Source: Desulfobacterales bacterium
Lineage (GTDB): Bacteria > Desulfobacterota > Desulfobacteria > Desulfobacterales > UBA5852
Reading direction: 5' to 3'
Length of the DNA: 13,141 nucleotides
Assembly (NCBI GenBank): GCA_030066455.1
Contig: JASJBQ010000067.1
Location: 1-13,141, forward strand
Shown here: positions 1-7,096 of the stretch, piece by piece
Position numbering within the stretch: the stretch's first letter is position 1
Layout of the letters: each line of letters opens with the position of its first letter
Made by a program: the position numbers and the translations under genes
Notes under the pieces: model-generated
What the model saw: the letters and a program-made list of their open reading frames with translations, nothing else
What the model was told of the DNA's origin: nothing
The model's database searches: none

Positions 1-498
1 CGGATCGCCCTCATGGTGCCGGCCGGCAACCCGGAGGGCATTGGGACAGTCAACGACCTTACCCGCAAAGGGTTGTGGATCTCCCAGCCCAGCCTTGAGC
101 ATGAAAACAACGCCGAGCACATCCTGCCCATGTACCGCCAGGCCGGCGGCGATACACTCGTGCGAACCGTCATGGAAGACATACTGAACCGCGGCGAAAC
201 CCTTCCCAGCACCGTCCACCACCGCAAAACGCCGGAGCGGATCATGCGCGGTCAGGCCGAAGTCGGCCCGGTCTGGGCCACCGAGATTACCCACGCCAGT
301 GGGCAGGGCCTGGCATTGGAAGGCGTCGACGTGGGCCCTGACTACGACCAGCGCAACCGGGTAAGGTATTATGCCTGCCCGCTGAAAAACGGGGCGCATC
401 CGGAAACCGGTCGTCTTTTTCTGATGTTCCTGACGTCGGAGAAAGCGCAGCGCATCACCGCGCACTATGGATTCACACCGGTGGGCGCCACCGGTTGA
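1..498 (+). CDS. Periplasmic solute-binding protein, 3' part (partial)
   Basis: The reading frame is open from base 1, so the start lies outside the window; 165 residues up to a TGA stop are visible. The segment resembles the C-terminal part of type 2 periplasmic binding proteins of the molybdate/tungstate-like ModA class. It shows the hinge-type strand ALMVPAGNPEGI, then a 'seize' segment rich in H and E (HHRKTPERIMRGQAEVGPVW), and a closing helix with FLTSEKAQRI followed by YGFTPVG, which is how such proteins typically end. The AEVGPVW element matches the 'A-(D/E)-x-G' strand that lines the ligand cleft in this fold. The N-terminal signal peptide would be outside the window. Ligand specificity cannot be read from this fragment. 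It is the only plus-strand gene here and converges with the yvcK-like gene, leaving 91 bases between the two stops. Confidence 0.7.
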   Translation, partial: RIALMVPAGNPEGIGTVNDLTRKGLWISQPSLEHENNAEHILPMYRQAGGDTLVRTVMEDILNRGETLPSTVHHRKTPERIMRGQAEVGPVWATEITHASGQGLALEGVDVGPDYDQRNRVRYYACPLKNGAHPETGRLFLMFLTSEKAQRITAHYGFTPVGATG

Positions 499-589
499 CG
501 CCCGAGATAAGCCGATGGCAGGGGTTGGTCGTCAGTGCGGATGGCAGGGGTGCGATTGCGCGTGGCGGCGCGGCCTTGGACAATGGGTT

Positions 590-1588
590 TCAGGACGCCG
601 GCGGCGCGGCGCCCTGAAGATCCGCCGCCAGCGACTCGATTACCGCGGACAGTTTGTGGGCATCGTGCCGCACCACACCCCCGCTGGTATCCAGCAGGTC
701 GGCGTCCACGAGGCATCGCCCTTGCCACCAGCCATCGGAACGGTCGAGCTTCACGAGTGCGGCCTTCTGCCGGGCGTAGGCCTGGCGCAAACCGGCGTCA
801 GGCGGGGCCGTGTTGTAGATAATCCCGTCCAGCCGGCGTTCCATGACCTTTTCCATTTCGATCACGAAGTCGCGGGCCTTGAAGCGGTGCGTCTCGGCGT
901 ATTTGGTCATCAGGTTGAGGACGTAGTATATCGGCGCCCGTGTCGCCTTGAGCGCCTCGGTGACGCCGGGCACGATCAGGTTGGGCAGAATGCTGGTGAA
1001 GAGGTCTCCGGGCCCCAGGATGATCAGCTGCGCGCTTTCGATAGCGGTCAATACAGGCGGGAAGACTTTTACCTGGTCGGCGTGATGGGGCACGAGAAAA
1101 ACCGAACGGATCTTGGCACGCGGTCCGCTTTCCGGCACGTCGATGGCCTGCTCGCCGTATATGCGACGGCCGTCGGTGAGTTCCGCCACCAGGGTGGCCT
1201 TGTCCGTGGTGACCGGATAGATGCGGCCCTTGACGTCAAGGATCTCACCCAAGGCCTGGATACCGGAAGTAAAACTGCCCGTGTAGCGCGAGAGCATGGT
1301 GATCAGCATGTTGCCGGCGTTGTGGCCCCGTAGGCGCCGGTCCTTGGTGAAGCGTTTGAGCAGAATCGTACGCGCCAGCTCCTGATGCGGCGATAACGCC
1401 AGCACACACTTTAGCAAGTCGCCGGGCGGAAGGATACCGAATTCGCCGCGCAACCTCCCCGTACTACCGCCGCTGTCCACCATCGAGACCACCGAAGTGA
1501 TCCGAAACCGGGGCGACGGTCGCAGCCCCGACAACAGCACGAACTGTCCGCTGCCGCCGCCGATGGTGACGATGGATATTTTTTTCAT
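590..1588 (-). CDS. yvcK: YvcK/CofD-family protein (UDP-GlcNAc-binding gluconeogenesis factor-like)
   Basis: 332 residues, about the usual YvcK length. The N-terminus has the glycine-rich nucleotide loop IGGGSGQFVLLSGL (residues 9-22), followed by VDSGGSTGRLR (38-47) and PPGDLLK (54-60), which are hallmarks shared by YvcK and CofD (2-phospho-L-lactate transferase) proteins. A second signature, LGPGDLFTSILPNLIVPGV, lies near residue 190. In YvcK of Bacillus and relatives this fold binds UDP-N-acetylglucosamine and affects cell shape and growth on gluconeogenic carbon; that role is known for the family and only inferred here. The F420 biosynthesis role of CofD itself is less likely because no F420 genes are nearby. 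The ATG is preceded by AAAGG nine bases upstream. It lies 66 bases behind the second LuxR-type gene and may be the last gene of that transcription unit. Confidence 0.85.
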   Translation of the reverse strand: MKKISIVTIGGGSGQFVLLSGLRPSPRFRITSVVSMVDSGGSTGRLRGEFGILPPGDLLKCVLALSPHQELARTILLKRFTKDRRLRGHNAGNMLITMLSRYTGSFTSGIQALGEILDVKGRIYPVTTDKATLVAELTDGRRIYGEQAIDVPESGPRAKIRSVFLVPHHADQVKVFPPVLTAIESAQLIILGPGDLFTSILPNLIVPGVTEALKATRAPIYYVLNLMTKYAETHRFKARDFVIEMEKVMERRLDGIIYNTAPPDAGLRQAYARQKAALVKLDRSDGWWQGRCLVDADLLDTSGGVVRHDAHKLSAVIESLAADLQGAAPPAS

Positions 1589-1654
1589 GCCGCTAGACCT
1601 TTCACGTCACACCCTGCCCTTCCGGACGCGGCACGAAGATGCCGCCCGGGGGGA

Positions 1655-2965
1655 TCACGAGGGCGTCTCCGCATCCAAGTGATCATCGGGAATGGCCAGC
1701 AGACAAGTCCTCAAATTGCGCCGCTGACTGAGAATACCGATCTTTTTCCGGATCTGGGTCCGGTGGGTCGTGACCGTACGGGTGGATATTTGCAGCTGGG
1801 CAGCGATCTGCTGCGAACGAAAACCGTCGCGAATGAGTCGCGCCACGCGCAGTTCCCGAGGGGTCAGGTTGAAGCACGGCGAATCCAGCGACGGGGCGAA
1901 AGTGTCCATCAACTCACCGACCTGTTCGTCCAAACGCTCCAACCAGATGATCTGTTCGGAATGGTTCGCCCCGTGGCGCATGGCCGCGATGAGCGGCTTG
2001 AGGATGCCGTGAACATTGTCCACGACACCCGCGGCAAGGGCACGGCCGTCAGCCGCATTCTGTTGCAGCAATCGCCGCAGTTCGCGGTTTTGGCGCTCGA
2101 GATCGCCGGATTTCTGCCGCAGTTCGTCACGGCGCCGGCTCAAGGCCTGCAGCATCCGGTGCTGCTCCTCCACCAGATAGTCCATATCCCGTTTCATCAG
2201 TTCAATGGCTCCGTACACCGGCTCCAGCGGCGCAGAAGGGTCCCCCTCGCCCCTGCGCCGTCGGCGCACGCCGGGATGGTGGGGATCGATGCCGCCCAGA
2301 AATTCCAACAGGCGATTCACCTCGTCGCTGAAATCTTCCGCTTCGGTATCGACCCGTAGCGGCGGCGGCGGTTTAAGGCGGCGATCGGAAAGGGGAGCCG
2401 TTGCCAGAGACCAGTCGCCGTGGAGGGCCGGTCCTACGGCGTGGGTGCCGGCGAACACAACCGGCTTTTCTTGGGTCAGTGCGAGCGCGGATCGGATAGC
2501 AGTGGCGTAGTCTTTGACCACCCGCACCTTGTGACGGTGAAGGCCCAGGCGTCGGGTCAGGTTGAAACTGAGCCTGAAAAAGGGCGGCAGGCCGAATACG
2601 AACGATCCCAGCATGCCCTTCAGCCGGTTGGTATAGTGCAGGTAGCGCCGTCGCGCCGCCAGCGTCCCTCCTCGCGCTTGGGTGAAGTTTTCGATGCTCA
2701 CGTAACGGGCGTCGGCCGGGAAAACCTGCCGCTTGATCCTCTCGGCCAGGATAATGGCCTGGCGCATATCCTCTTCTTCGACGTAGCCCTTGGCAACCAC
2801 CAGGGCCATACACTCTCCGATCACGGCAAACGTGGTCACGTAACTGCCGGCGGGATTGCGATAGACCCAATCGGGTTCCGCCCGGATGGGCAGACCGGAA
2901 ACGGGGCAGATGGCCGGAAAATCCTCCGGCCGCGCCGGTTGGGAACGATCGGGCGCGGTGGTCAC
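1655..2965 (-). CDS. LuxR-type transcriptional regulator, second of a tandem pair
   Basis: 436 residues if started at GTG 2965. That start is preferred because GGAG sits five bases upstream (GGAGCAGCC-GTG) and the GTGA overlap with the upstream gene's stop suggests translational coupling; an ATG at 3016 would give 17 extra residues and a 55-base overlap. Residues about 367-425 form a LuxR/GerE helix-turn-helix (LTPRELRVARLIRDG, then IAAQLQISTRTVTTHR and IRKKIG). A strongly charged coiled coil with ELRQKSGDLERQNRELRRLL lies in the middle. The N-terminal 180 residues have a module with ENFTQARGGTLAARRRYL and FGLPPFFRLSFNL that also occurs in the upstream paralogue. There is no receiver domain, so it is not a classical response regulator, and no transmembrane segment, so it is a cytosolic protein. 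The ligand and target genes are unknown. Confidence 0.85.
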   Translation of the reverse strand: MTTAPDRSQPARPEDFPAICPVSGLPIRAEPDWVYRNPAGSYVTTFAVIGECMALVVAKGYVEEEDMRQAIILAERIKRQVFPADARYVSIENFTQARGGTLAARRRYLHYTNRLKGMLGSFVFGLPPFFRLSFNLTRRLGLHRHKVRVVKDYATAIRSALALTQEKPVVFAGTHAVGPALHGDWSLATAPLSDRRLKPPPPLRVDTEAEDFSDEVNRLLEFLGGIDPHHPGVRRRRRGEGDPSAPLEPVYGAIELMKRDMDYLVEEQHRMLQALSRRRDELRQKSGDLERQNRELRRLLQQNAADGRALAAGVVDNVHGILKPLIAAMRHGANHSEQIIWLERLDEQVGELMDTFAPSLDSPCFNLTPRELRVARLIRDGFRSQQIAAQLQISTRTVTTHRTQIRKKIGILSQRRNLRTCLLAIPDDHLDAETPS

Positions 2966-4248
2966 GGCTGCTCCAGTCCGGCTGCCGCTGGTTTGTCGTG
3001 CGGGTGGTTGAGCCATCGCCGCAACCGCTGGCCGGTACCGGCCAGACCGGCCTTTCGTCGCAAGCCCGCGCGATAGTGCTCCACGGTTCGCGGGGCGGCA
3101 TTCATCACCGCGGCCGCTTCACGGGTGGTGCAGCCACGCGCCACCAGATAGGCCGTCAACGTTTCGCGGGGCGTAAGTTTCAGCTCGCCGAACCGGGGAT
3201 TGGGAACAACCACGCAGCCGATATTGGCGATGATATCGCGTAGGCATTCGACCCGGCGCCGCTGGGCGGCATTCATCCGCGTGCCGGCAAGCCCCTCGAC
3301 GATCGGCAGCAACAGATCCGTGAAACGCTGATCGGCGCGGGCGTTGTGTTTGTAGCGTTCCTCCCGGCGCGTGCGCAGAAGGATTTCAAGGGTGGTCTGC
3401 GTTTCGGCCAGCGCGGCGTTTTTGGCCAGCAGCGCCTGCTCCTGCCGTTTCAACCTGAGCCGGTTGCGTTGATAGCGTGAAAGGATTCGGTTCATGTCCG
3501 CATGGATCATGCCCAGCGCGTCGTAAATGGGCCGAAAAGGATGGTTGGCGGGACGGTCGTCCTCAACCGCCACCACACCGTAGCGGTTCAGGTTGAGCCG
3601 GCCGACATGGCGGAATAAGTCACGCGCATGCTCTTCGAGCGCCGGCGCCTGCGGGCTGGCGGATGCACCCATCGCGTTGTCGCGCACCCTATCTGCCCCC
3701 GGCGTGCCATGGCCGGCGCCGTCCGGTAAATCACGGGTGCTGTTCCGGGCGTCATCGGCCTGCCATGCGAGTGCCGTACGGATGGCGCAGTCATAGTCGG
3801 CCGCCACCTGAATCTTGAAATCGAAGAGGTTCATCCGCTGCGCCAGATTCAAGGCCAGTTGAAAAACAGGCGTTTCACCGTAGGCGATATAGCCCAGCCA
3901 GTCCGACTGGCGTTTGAGTTGCTGCGCCAGAAAAGCGCGGGCATTGAAGGTTGCCGCGCGAATACGGGAATGGTCGTCAATAACGATGACCGGCCTTCCC
4001 GCCTCGGGGGCCGCGGCCTGGGCTTTACGGTAAACCGACCAGCCGCGGCGGGCGTGGTCCAGATTGACATGCCCCCAGCTTTCGATACTGATGATGCGTG
4101 TGCCGATGCGTGTCACCCGGAGGCCGTAAAGTCTCTCGGGACTTACCCAGCACCATTGCGGTGACGCCGACACCGGCATCCGGCTGATGCGGCAGCAGGC
4201 CGGGCCTGCCAAAGACTCCTCGTCACTCATCGGTGGCCTATTCATCAT
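2962..4248 (-). CDS. LuxR-type transcriptional regulator, first of a tandem pair
   Basis: 428 residues. The C-terminal 71 residues hold a LuxR/GerE-type DNA-binding domain (LTPRETLTAYLVARG at about 358, then AAAVMNAAPRTVEHYRAGLRRKAG). Before it comes a coiled-coil stretch (about residues 255-305, rich in K, E, L and R), and before that an N-terminal module shared with the downstream gene: IIVIDDHSRIRAATFNARAF-like, then YGETPVFQLALNLAQRMNLF and VAADYDCAIRTALAW match the other protein's FGLPPFFRLSFNL and VKDYATAIRSALAL. The two genes therefore look like an old tandem duplication. No receiver domain or signal peptide is visible. The start is uncertain: two adjacent ATGs (4248 and 4245) have only a weak GATGGA-like site, and ATG 4230 (MSDEES) is an alternative. 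The 134 bases upstream show no clear promoter. Confidence 0.82.
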   Translation of the reverse strand: MMNRPPMSDEESLAGPACCRISRMPVSASPQWCWVSPERLYGLRVTRIGTRIISIESWGHVNLDHARRGWSVYRKAQAAAPEAGRPVIVIDDHSRIRAATFNARAFLAQQLKRQSDWLGYIAYGETPVFQLALNLAQRMNLFDFKIQVAADYDCAIRTALAWQADDARNSTRDLPDGAGHGTPGADRVRDNAMGASASPQAPALEEHARDLFRHVGRLNLNRYGVVAVEDDRPANHPFRPIYDALGMIHADMNRILSRYQRNRLRLKRQEQALLAKNAALAETQTTLEILLRTRREERYKHNARADQRFTDLLLPIVEGLAGTRMNAAQRRRVECLRDIIANIGCVVVPNPRFGELKLTPRETLTAYLVARGCTTREAAAVMNAAPRTVEHYRAGLRRKAGLAGTGQRLRRWLNHPHDKPAAAGLEQP

Positions 4249-4330
4249 GCGTCCATCGGGGCGAAAACGGTTGACTCAATTCTGGCGCGTTTGACATCGG
4301 CGCCTGATACCGACCGCGGCTGAAGCAGCA

Positions 4331-4352
4331 CCGCCAGCCCGGAGGCTGGCGG
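4331..4352 (-). terminator. Stable UNCG-capped hairpin after the PilZ-like gene
   Basis: A perfect 9-bp stem (CCGCCAGCC with GGCTGGCGG) closes a 4-base loop. Read as minus-strand RNA the loop is C(UCCG)G, a member of the very stable UNCG tetraloop class; read on the plus strand it is CGGA. It begins 31 bases past the stop of the PilZ-like gene and ahead of the tandem LuxR genes, so it probably ends or protects the PilZ-like transcript. There is no U run after it, so it may need Rho or act mainly as a 3'-end stabiliser. Confidence 0.5.
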
Positions 4353-4383
4353 TCGTTGACTTGGCAGGCAGCAAACCGGTGTA

Positions 4384-4713
4384 TTAGGGATAAGGCCCCA
4401 AGTATTCCGCGCCGACCTGGTAAGCCGCCGGCTCTTGGCCGTTCACGGGTTGGCACCAGCGAATCTGGGCCAACCCCGTCCCCCGCATGCCGCGGCAGGT
4501 TGACTCTTTGAAGCGCTTCTGGGCAAACGAATCGGTGCGGAAATATATGGTGGTGCCGGACTTCATGGGCTCACGGGTGATAAATGCCAGCCCGCGCTCA
4601 CAGTGATTGAGGCTTCTCCCGGAATAGACACGCGAGCTGTCAAGATTGGTACACATCAGCGGCGACTCGCATACGAAACGTACCGCCCGGCGCTGTTCGA
4701 TAAATTTCTGCAT
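4384..4713 (-). CDS. Small PilZ-like domain protein
   Basis: 109 residues when started at ATG 4713, chosen because AGGAG stands seven bases upstream; an ATG at 4749 would add 12 residues without a ribosome site. The protein looks like a single PilZ domain, the c-di-GMP receptor fold. It has RRAVRF (residues 8-13, giving R-x3-R at R8/R12), then NHCERGLAF (36-44) in the place of the second motif (D/N-x-S-x-x-G), then strands with GTTIYFRT and a closing GLAQIRWCQ...VGAEYL. The serine of the second motif is a cysteine here (C38), and the protein has five cysteines, so c-di-GMP binding is plausible but not certain. It is cytosolic, with no signal peptide. It appears to be transcribed alone, with a promoter candidate about 125 bases upstream and a stable hairpin behind it. 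Confidence 0.65.
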   Translation of the reverse strand: MQKFIEQRRAVRFVCESPLMCTNLDSSRVYSGRSLNHCERGLAFITREPMKSGTTIYFRTDSFAQKRFKESTCRGMRGTGLAQIRWCQPVNGQEPAAYQVGAEYLGPYP

Positions 4714-4836
4714 AGACCCACTCCTTGTCCTCAAGGCGAAGTTTTTCAATAACGCACCGCACGGACCATGCGGGACCGCTCAGGGCCGGATGTGGTGGGG
4801 CTTTAGGCCCATGACTTTATTCGGATTATCATCTGG

Positions 4837-4865
4837 TCTATGCCTCTATAACACCGCTTTGTCAA
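4837..4865 (-). promoter_or_regulatory. Candidate sigma-70 promoter for the PilZ-like gene
   Basis: On the minus strand a perfect TTGACA (4865-4860) is followed after 17 bases by CATAGA (4842-4837), a weak -10. Transcription would begin near 4830 and leave a leader of about 115 bases before the ATG at 4713. The leader contains a short GGGC-CUAAA-GCCC hairpin. No experiment or alignment supports this; the -10 matches only half the consensus. Confidence 0.35.
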
Positions 4866-5345
4866 GGATCAACCGGGGAGCGCAGCCCCACCCGCTATCA
4901 AGACCGGTTGCCAGGCGTCGGCGACGGATACGGGTTACCGAACACCCGGCGCGCACGCGCTGCCACAGCCTGGCCCGACTTGACGGCCCGTGCCGCAGCG
5001 CCGTCGGATACGGCGGCATTGCCGCTATCAACCGCGCGGCGACCAGCGCGTTGATACCTTATAGCAACGGTAAACTAACCGGCGGGCGCGGCAGCGTTTT
5101 CGGCGCCTCGATCCCGATCAGCGCCAGCAACTGCGGGAACGCTGGCAGCGCATGTCCCCCTAAAAAAGACAACAACAGGGCTGGCGCTGGCGACAGAATC
5201 AAACCAATCCTGAGCGGCAGGAGGATCGCCCGCGCCCCGACACACACAACCCAAGCCGGTGAACGGGCATGCTCAGGCGGTATGTCTACTGGTAAACGCC
5301 TTCACCGCATCGCGAGGCCCCGCGCAACCCTTTGCGTCTGCCGCC
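4866..5345. other. Gene-poor stretch behind yceD, with two inverted repeats
   Basis: No convincing gene is seen here. The only long open frames have no ribosome site and low-quality composition. The rpmF gene (ribosomal protein L32) that usually follows yceD is not present in any frame. Two inverted repeats stand out: 5026-5056 (TATCAAC/GTTGATA, one bulged C, then GCGC/GCGC, 8-base loop) and 5123-5146 (GCCAGC/GCTGGC, 12-base loop). The decamer CCGCTATCAA occurs at 4892 and again at 5022. These could be parts of the yceD 3' untranslated region, a small RNA, or decayed sequence. Confidence 0.4.
5026..5056. repeat. Inverted repeat (hairpin) in the yceD-pilZ gap
   Basis: Seven perfect pairs (TATCAAC with GTTGATA), one bulged C, then four more GC pairs around the loop GGCGACCA. 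It lacks a T run on either strand, so it is not a standard intrinsic terminator. It is the best-formed structure in the 480-base stretch behind yceD. Confidence 0.45.
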
Positions 5346-5891
5346 CTAATCCTTCAATTTCAATTGTTTGAGCACCGCCAACCGTGGGTCGACGGTCTCC
5401 GAGGAGCAGGCACAGGCCCCCTGGTTGAGATTGGCGCCGCAGCCGGCGCAGAGCCCGCGGCAGTCGGAGCGACAGATGGGCTGCATGGGAAGGGCCAAAA
5501 TGATCTGTTCCTGCAGGGTGCCACGCAAATCGATGTCTTCGCCTTCAAAGGGCACGAGCCCCATCTCTTCGGCCGTGAGTTCACGACCATCCGCGGCCTG
5601 GTCATCGACTTCGGGTAACTGCCGGGTGTAAGTGACGCGGAAATGGCTGGCCAGCGTATCGTCAAATTCCGCGAGGCATCGGCTGCAGGTCAGTCCAACC
5701 ACGGTCCGCAGCTTGCCTTCGACACGAAACATCCCGGCCACCGGTGATACGGAGAGCGTCACGTCAAGGGGGGCTTGCATACGCCACGCCCCTTCCGCGG
5801 TCAGGGCCGACAGGTCCGGAAGGTGATCGACCGTAACGCGTTCCGTAAGGGTCATGCCCTCGGCCGGCATCTCACTGATGCGAATCTGCAT
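5346..5891 (-). CDS. yceD: YceD/DUF177-family protein
   Basis: 181 residues, typical for DUF177. Members are linked to 23S rRNA accumulation and normally sit directly upstream of rpmF and the fatty-acid/phospholipid gene plsX; the exact biochemistry is not settled. Sequence signs are LTCSRCLAEF near residue 70 (CxxC), an acidic middle (ELTAEEMGLVPFEGEDIDL), LQEQIILALPMQPIC near 130, and a cysteine cluster CRSDCRGLCAGCGANLN plus CAC near the C-terminus, which together could bind zinc. The ATG at 5891 has AGGGAGA six bases upstream. It follows the methyltransferase gene after 48 bases and may be co-transcribed with it. Oddly, neither rpmF nor plsX follows. Confidence 0.88.
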   Translation of the reverse strand: MQIRISEMPAEGMTLTERVTVDHLPDLSALTAEGAWRMQAPLDVTLSVSPVAGMFRVEGKLRTVVGLTCSRCLAEFDDTLASHFRVTYTRQLPEVDDQAADGRELTAEEMGLVPFEGEDIDLRGTLQEQIILALPMQPICRSDCRGLCAGCGANLNQGACACSSETVDPRLAVLKQLKLKD

Positions 5892-5939
5892 GGGTGTTCT
5901 CCCTGGGCGAGGTCCGGCGGCATTTCCGTCCCCGGTCTG

Positions 5940-7001
5940 TCAGGCTTTGTCGCCGTAGGCGGTTATATGGGCGGGCAGGGCCTCGTCGTCCCCGTACATG
6001 AAATGTTTGCGCATATTGGGCGCATAACGGCTGGCGGCCGGACGCCGGCCCATGGCCTCGGCGACTTCGCGGATATGGATGGGGGCGGCGCCGCAGCAGA
6101 CGCCCAGATACTGAACCCCCTGCCCGTAGGCTTCTTCGGCAAACGCGCGGATTTCGTAGCGATTGCAATAGAGTGGATCCAGCGCCGTCGGAAACGTGCG
6201 ACCGTGCGGGGCGGGGCAGGTGCAGCCGTTGCGGTCCTCCAGATTGAAAAAGGTGGTTTGCGCGTCCGTCGTGCGATACGGAACCGGGAGACCGGCCACA
6301 TGGCAGCGGACGGCCTTGCGAATGGCGCGCAGATAGGGCAGCATCGTGTCCGGCCCCCGAAAGCAGTTCATCCCCACCACATCGGCCCCGCGCTGTTCGA
6401 GTTCCTTGCAGGTATCGACGATCGACCAGCCGTCGCGCAGGATGTTCTCCCCCATGGGCGCGATGGTGACGACCGCCGGGAGGCCACTCTGCTTGAGGAC
6501 GTCGAGGGCGCAAAAAGCCTCCGCGGCATAGTAAAAGGTTTCCCCAATGAAGAAATCAACGCCCTCGTCCAGCGCCCAGTCGACCATTTCGGCGAACATG
6601 CCGCGCACCTGCACCTGCGATTGACGGTCTTCCGGATTCCAGATATTGGAATTGGAGATATTGCCCGCCACCAGGTTGGCTTCCTGCCCGCGCGGAACAT
6701 CGGCGGCCACCTCGCGGGCAATGCGCAGGGCCGCGCGGTTGAGCTTTTCCAGCAAGTCCTCCTTGCCGATAATCCGGAGTTTTTCGCGATGGGCATTGTA
6801 GGTGAAGGCCTGCATCACGTCGGAGCCCGCGTGCTGAAAATCCTTGTGCAGACGCTGAAGCGTTTCCGGGTGATCGAGGGCGACCTCCGGGACGAATTCC
6901 CCGGCCGTGAGATAACCGCGTCGCTCCATTTCGAAAAGGTACCCTTCGGCGCAGATGACACCGCCAGCGTCCAGACGCGCCATCAGTCCCCGTTTAGCCA
7001 T
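5940..7001 (-). CDS. Betaine-homocysteine S-methyltransferase-like protein (Hcy-binding family)
   Basis: 353 residues forming one homocysteine-binding TIM barrel. The zinc-ligand cysteines are all there: C213 in VGMNCFRGP and C302/C303 in LGVCCGAAPIHIREVAEAM, at nearly the same positions as C217, C299 and C300 of human BHMT. The first 80 residues also align well with BHMT (GLMARLDAGG, ERRGYLTAG, LHKDFQHAGSDVMQAFTY). Compared with human BHMT recalled from memory, betaine-contact residues W44, Y77 and Y160 correspond to F37, N69 and T155, and the long C-terminal dimer arm is missing. The enzyme should methylate homocysteine or a related thiol, but the methyl donor may not be glycine betaine. 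It acts in the cytoplasm and needs no cobalamin. The ATG is well supported by GGAAGGAG seven bases upstream. yceD follows after 48 bases. Confidence 0.85.
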   Translation of the reverse strand: MAKRGLMARLDAGGVICAEGYLFEMERRGYLTAGEFVPEVALDHPETLQRLHKDFQHAGSDVMQAFTYNAHREKLRIIGKEDLLEKLNRAALRIAREVAADVPRGQEANLVAGNISNSNIWNPEDRQSQVQVRGMFAEMVDWALDEGVDFFIGETFYYAAEAFCALDVLKQSGLPAVVTIAPMGENILRDGWSIVDTCKELEQRGADVVGMNCFRGPDTMLPYLRAIRKAVRCHVAGLPVPYRTTDAQTTFFNLEDRNGCTCPAPHGRTFPTALDPLYCNRYEIRAFAEEAYGQGVQYLGVCCGAAPIHIREVAEAMGRRPAASRYAPNMRKHFMYGDDEALPAHITAYGDKA

Positions 7002-7065
7002 GTGGGCGCTCCTTCCTGATCAAATTGCGACATTGTCGGTGAGAGAATAGAATAAGAACTCTGAA

Positions 7066-7093
7066 AATTTAATGCGCCCGCGCCGATTGGCAA
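7066..7093 (-). promoter_or_regulatory. Weak promoter candidate before the methyltransferase gene
   Basis: TTGCCA (7093-7088) and TAAATT (7071-7066) are separated by 16 bases on the minus strand, in an AT-rich patch between the membrane-protein stop and the methyltransferase start. Each box matches four or five of six consensus bases. It suggests that the methyltransferase can be transcribed independently of the thioesterase/membrane-protein pair. Confidence 0.28.
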
Positions 7094-7096
7094 TAC

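Noticed and set aside
514..551. The 12-base direct repeat GATGGCAGGGGT at 514-525 and 540-551
   Set aside because: Two copies only, in the short gap between converging genes; probably chance or a small slippage, with no sign of an array or attachment site.
467..1333. A 288-codon plus-strand open frame opposite yvcK
   Set aside because: It is the antisense shadow of the YvcK-like gene, which has strong family motifs and a ribosome site on the minus strand.
1625..1650. GCGGCA/TGCCGC hairpin between luxR-B and yvcK as a terminator
   Set aside because: Six pairs with no T run on either strand; it is too weak to call and would cut a likely co-transcribed pair.
5059..5247. A 62-codon hydrophobic minus-strand frame behind yceD
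   Set aside because: It starts with GTG, has no ribosome site, resembles no known membrane protein, and its composition fits chance in GC-rich DNA.
5775..7019. A 414-codon plus-strand open frame opposite the methyltransferase
   Set aside because: Its length comes from GC-rich codon bias of the minus-strand gene; the minus-strand protein has conserved zinc cysteines and BHMT motifs.
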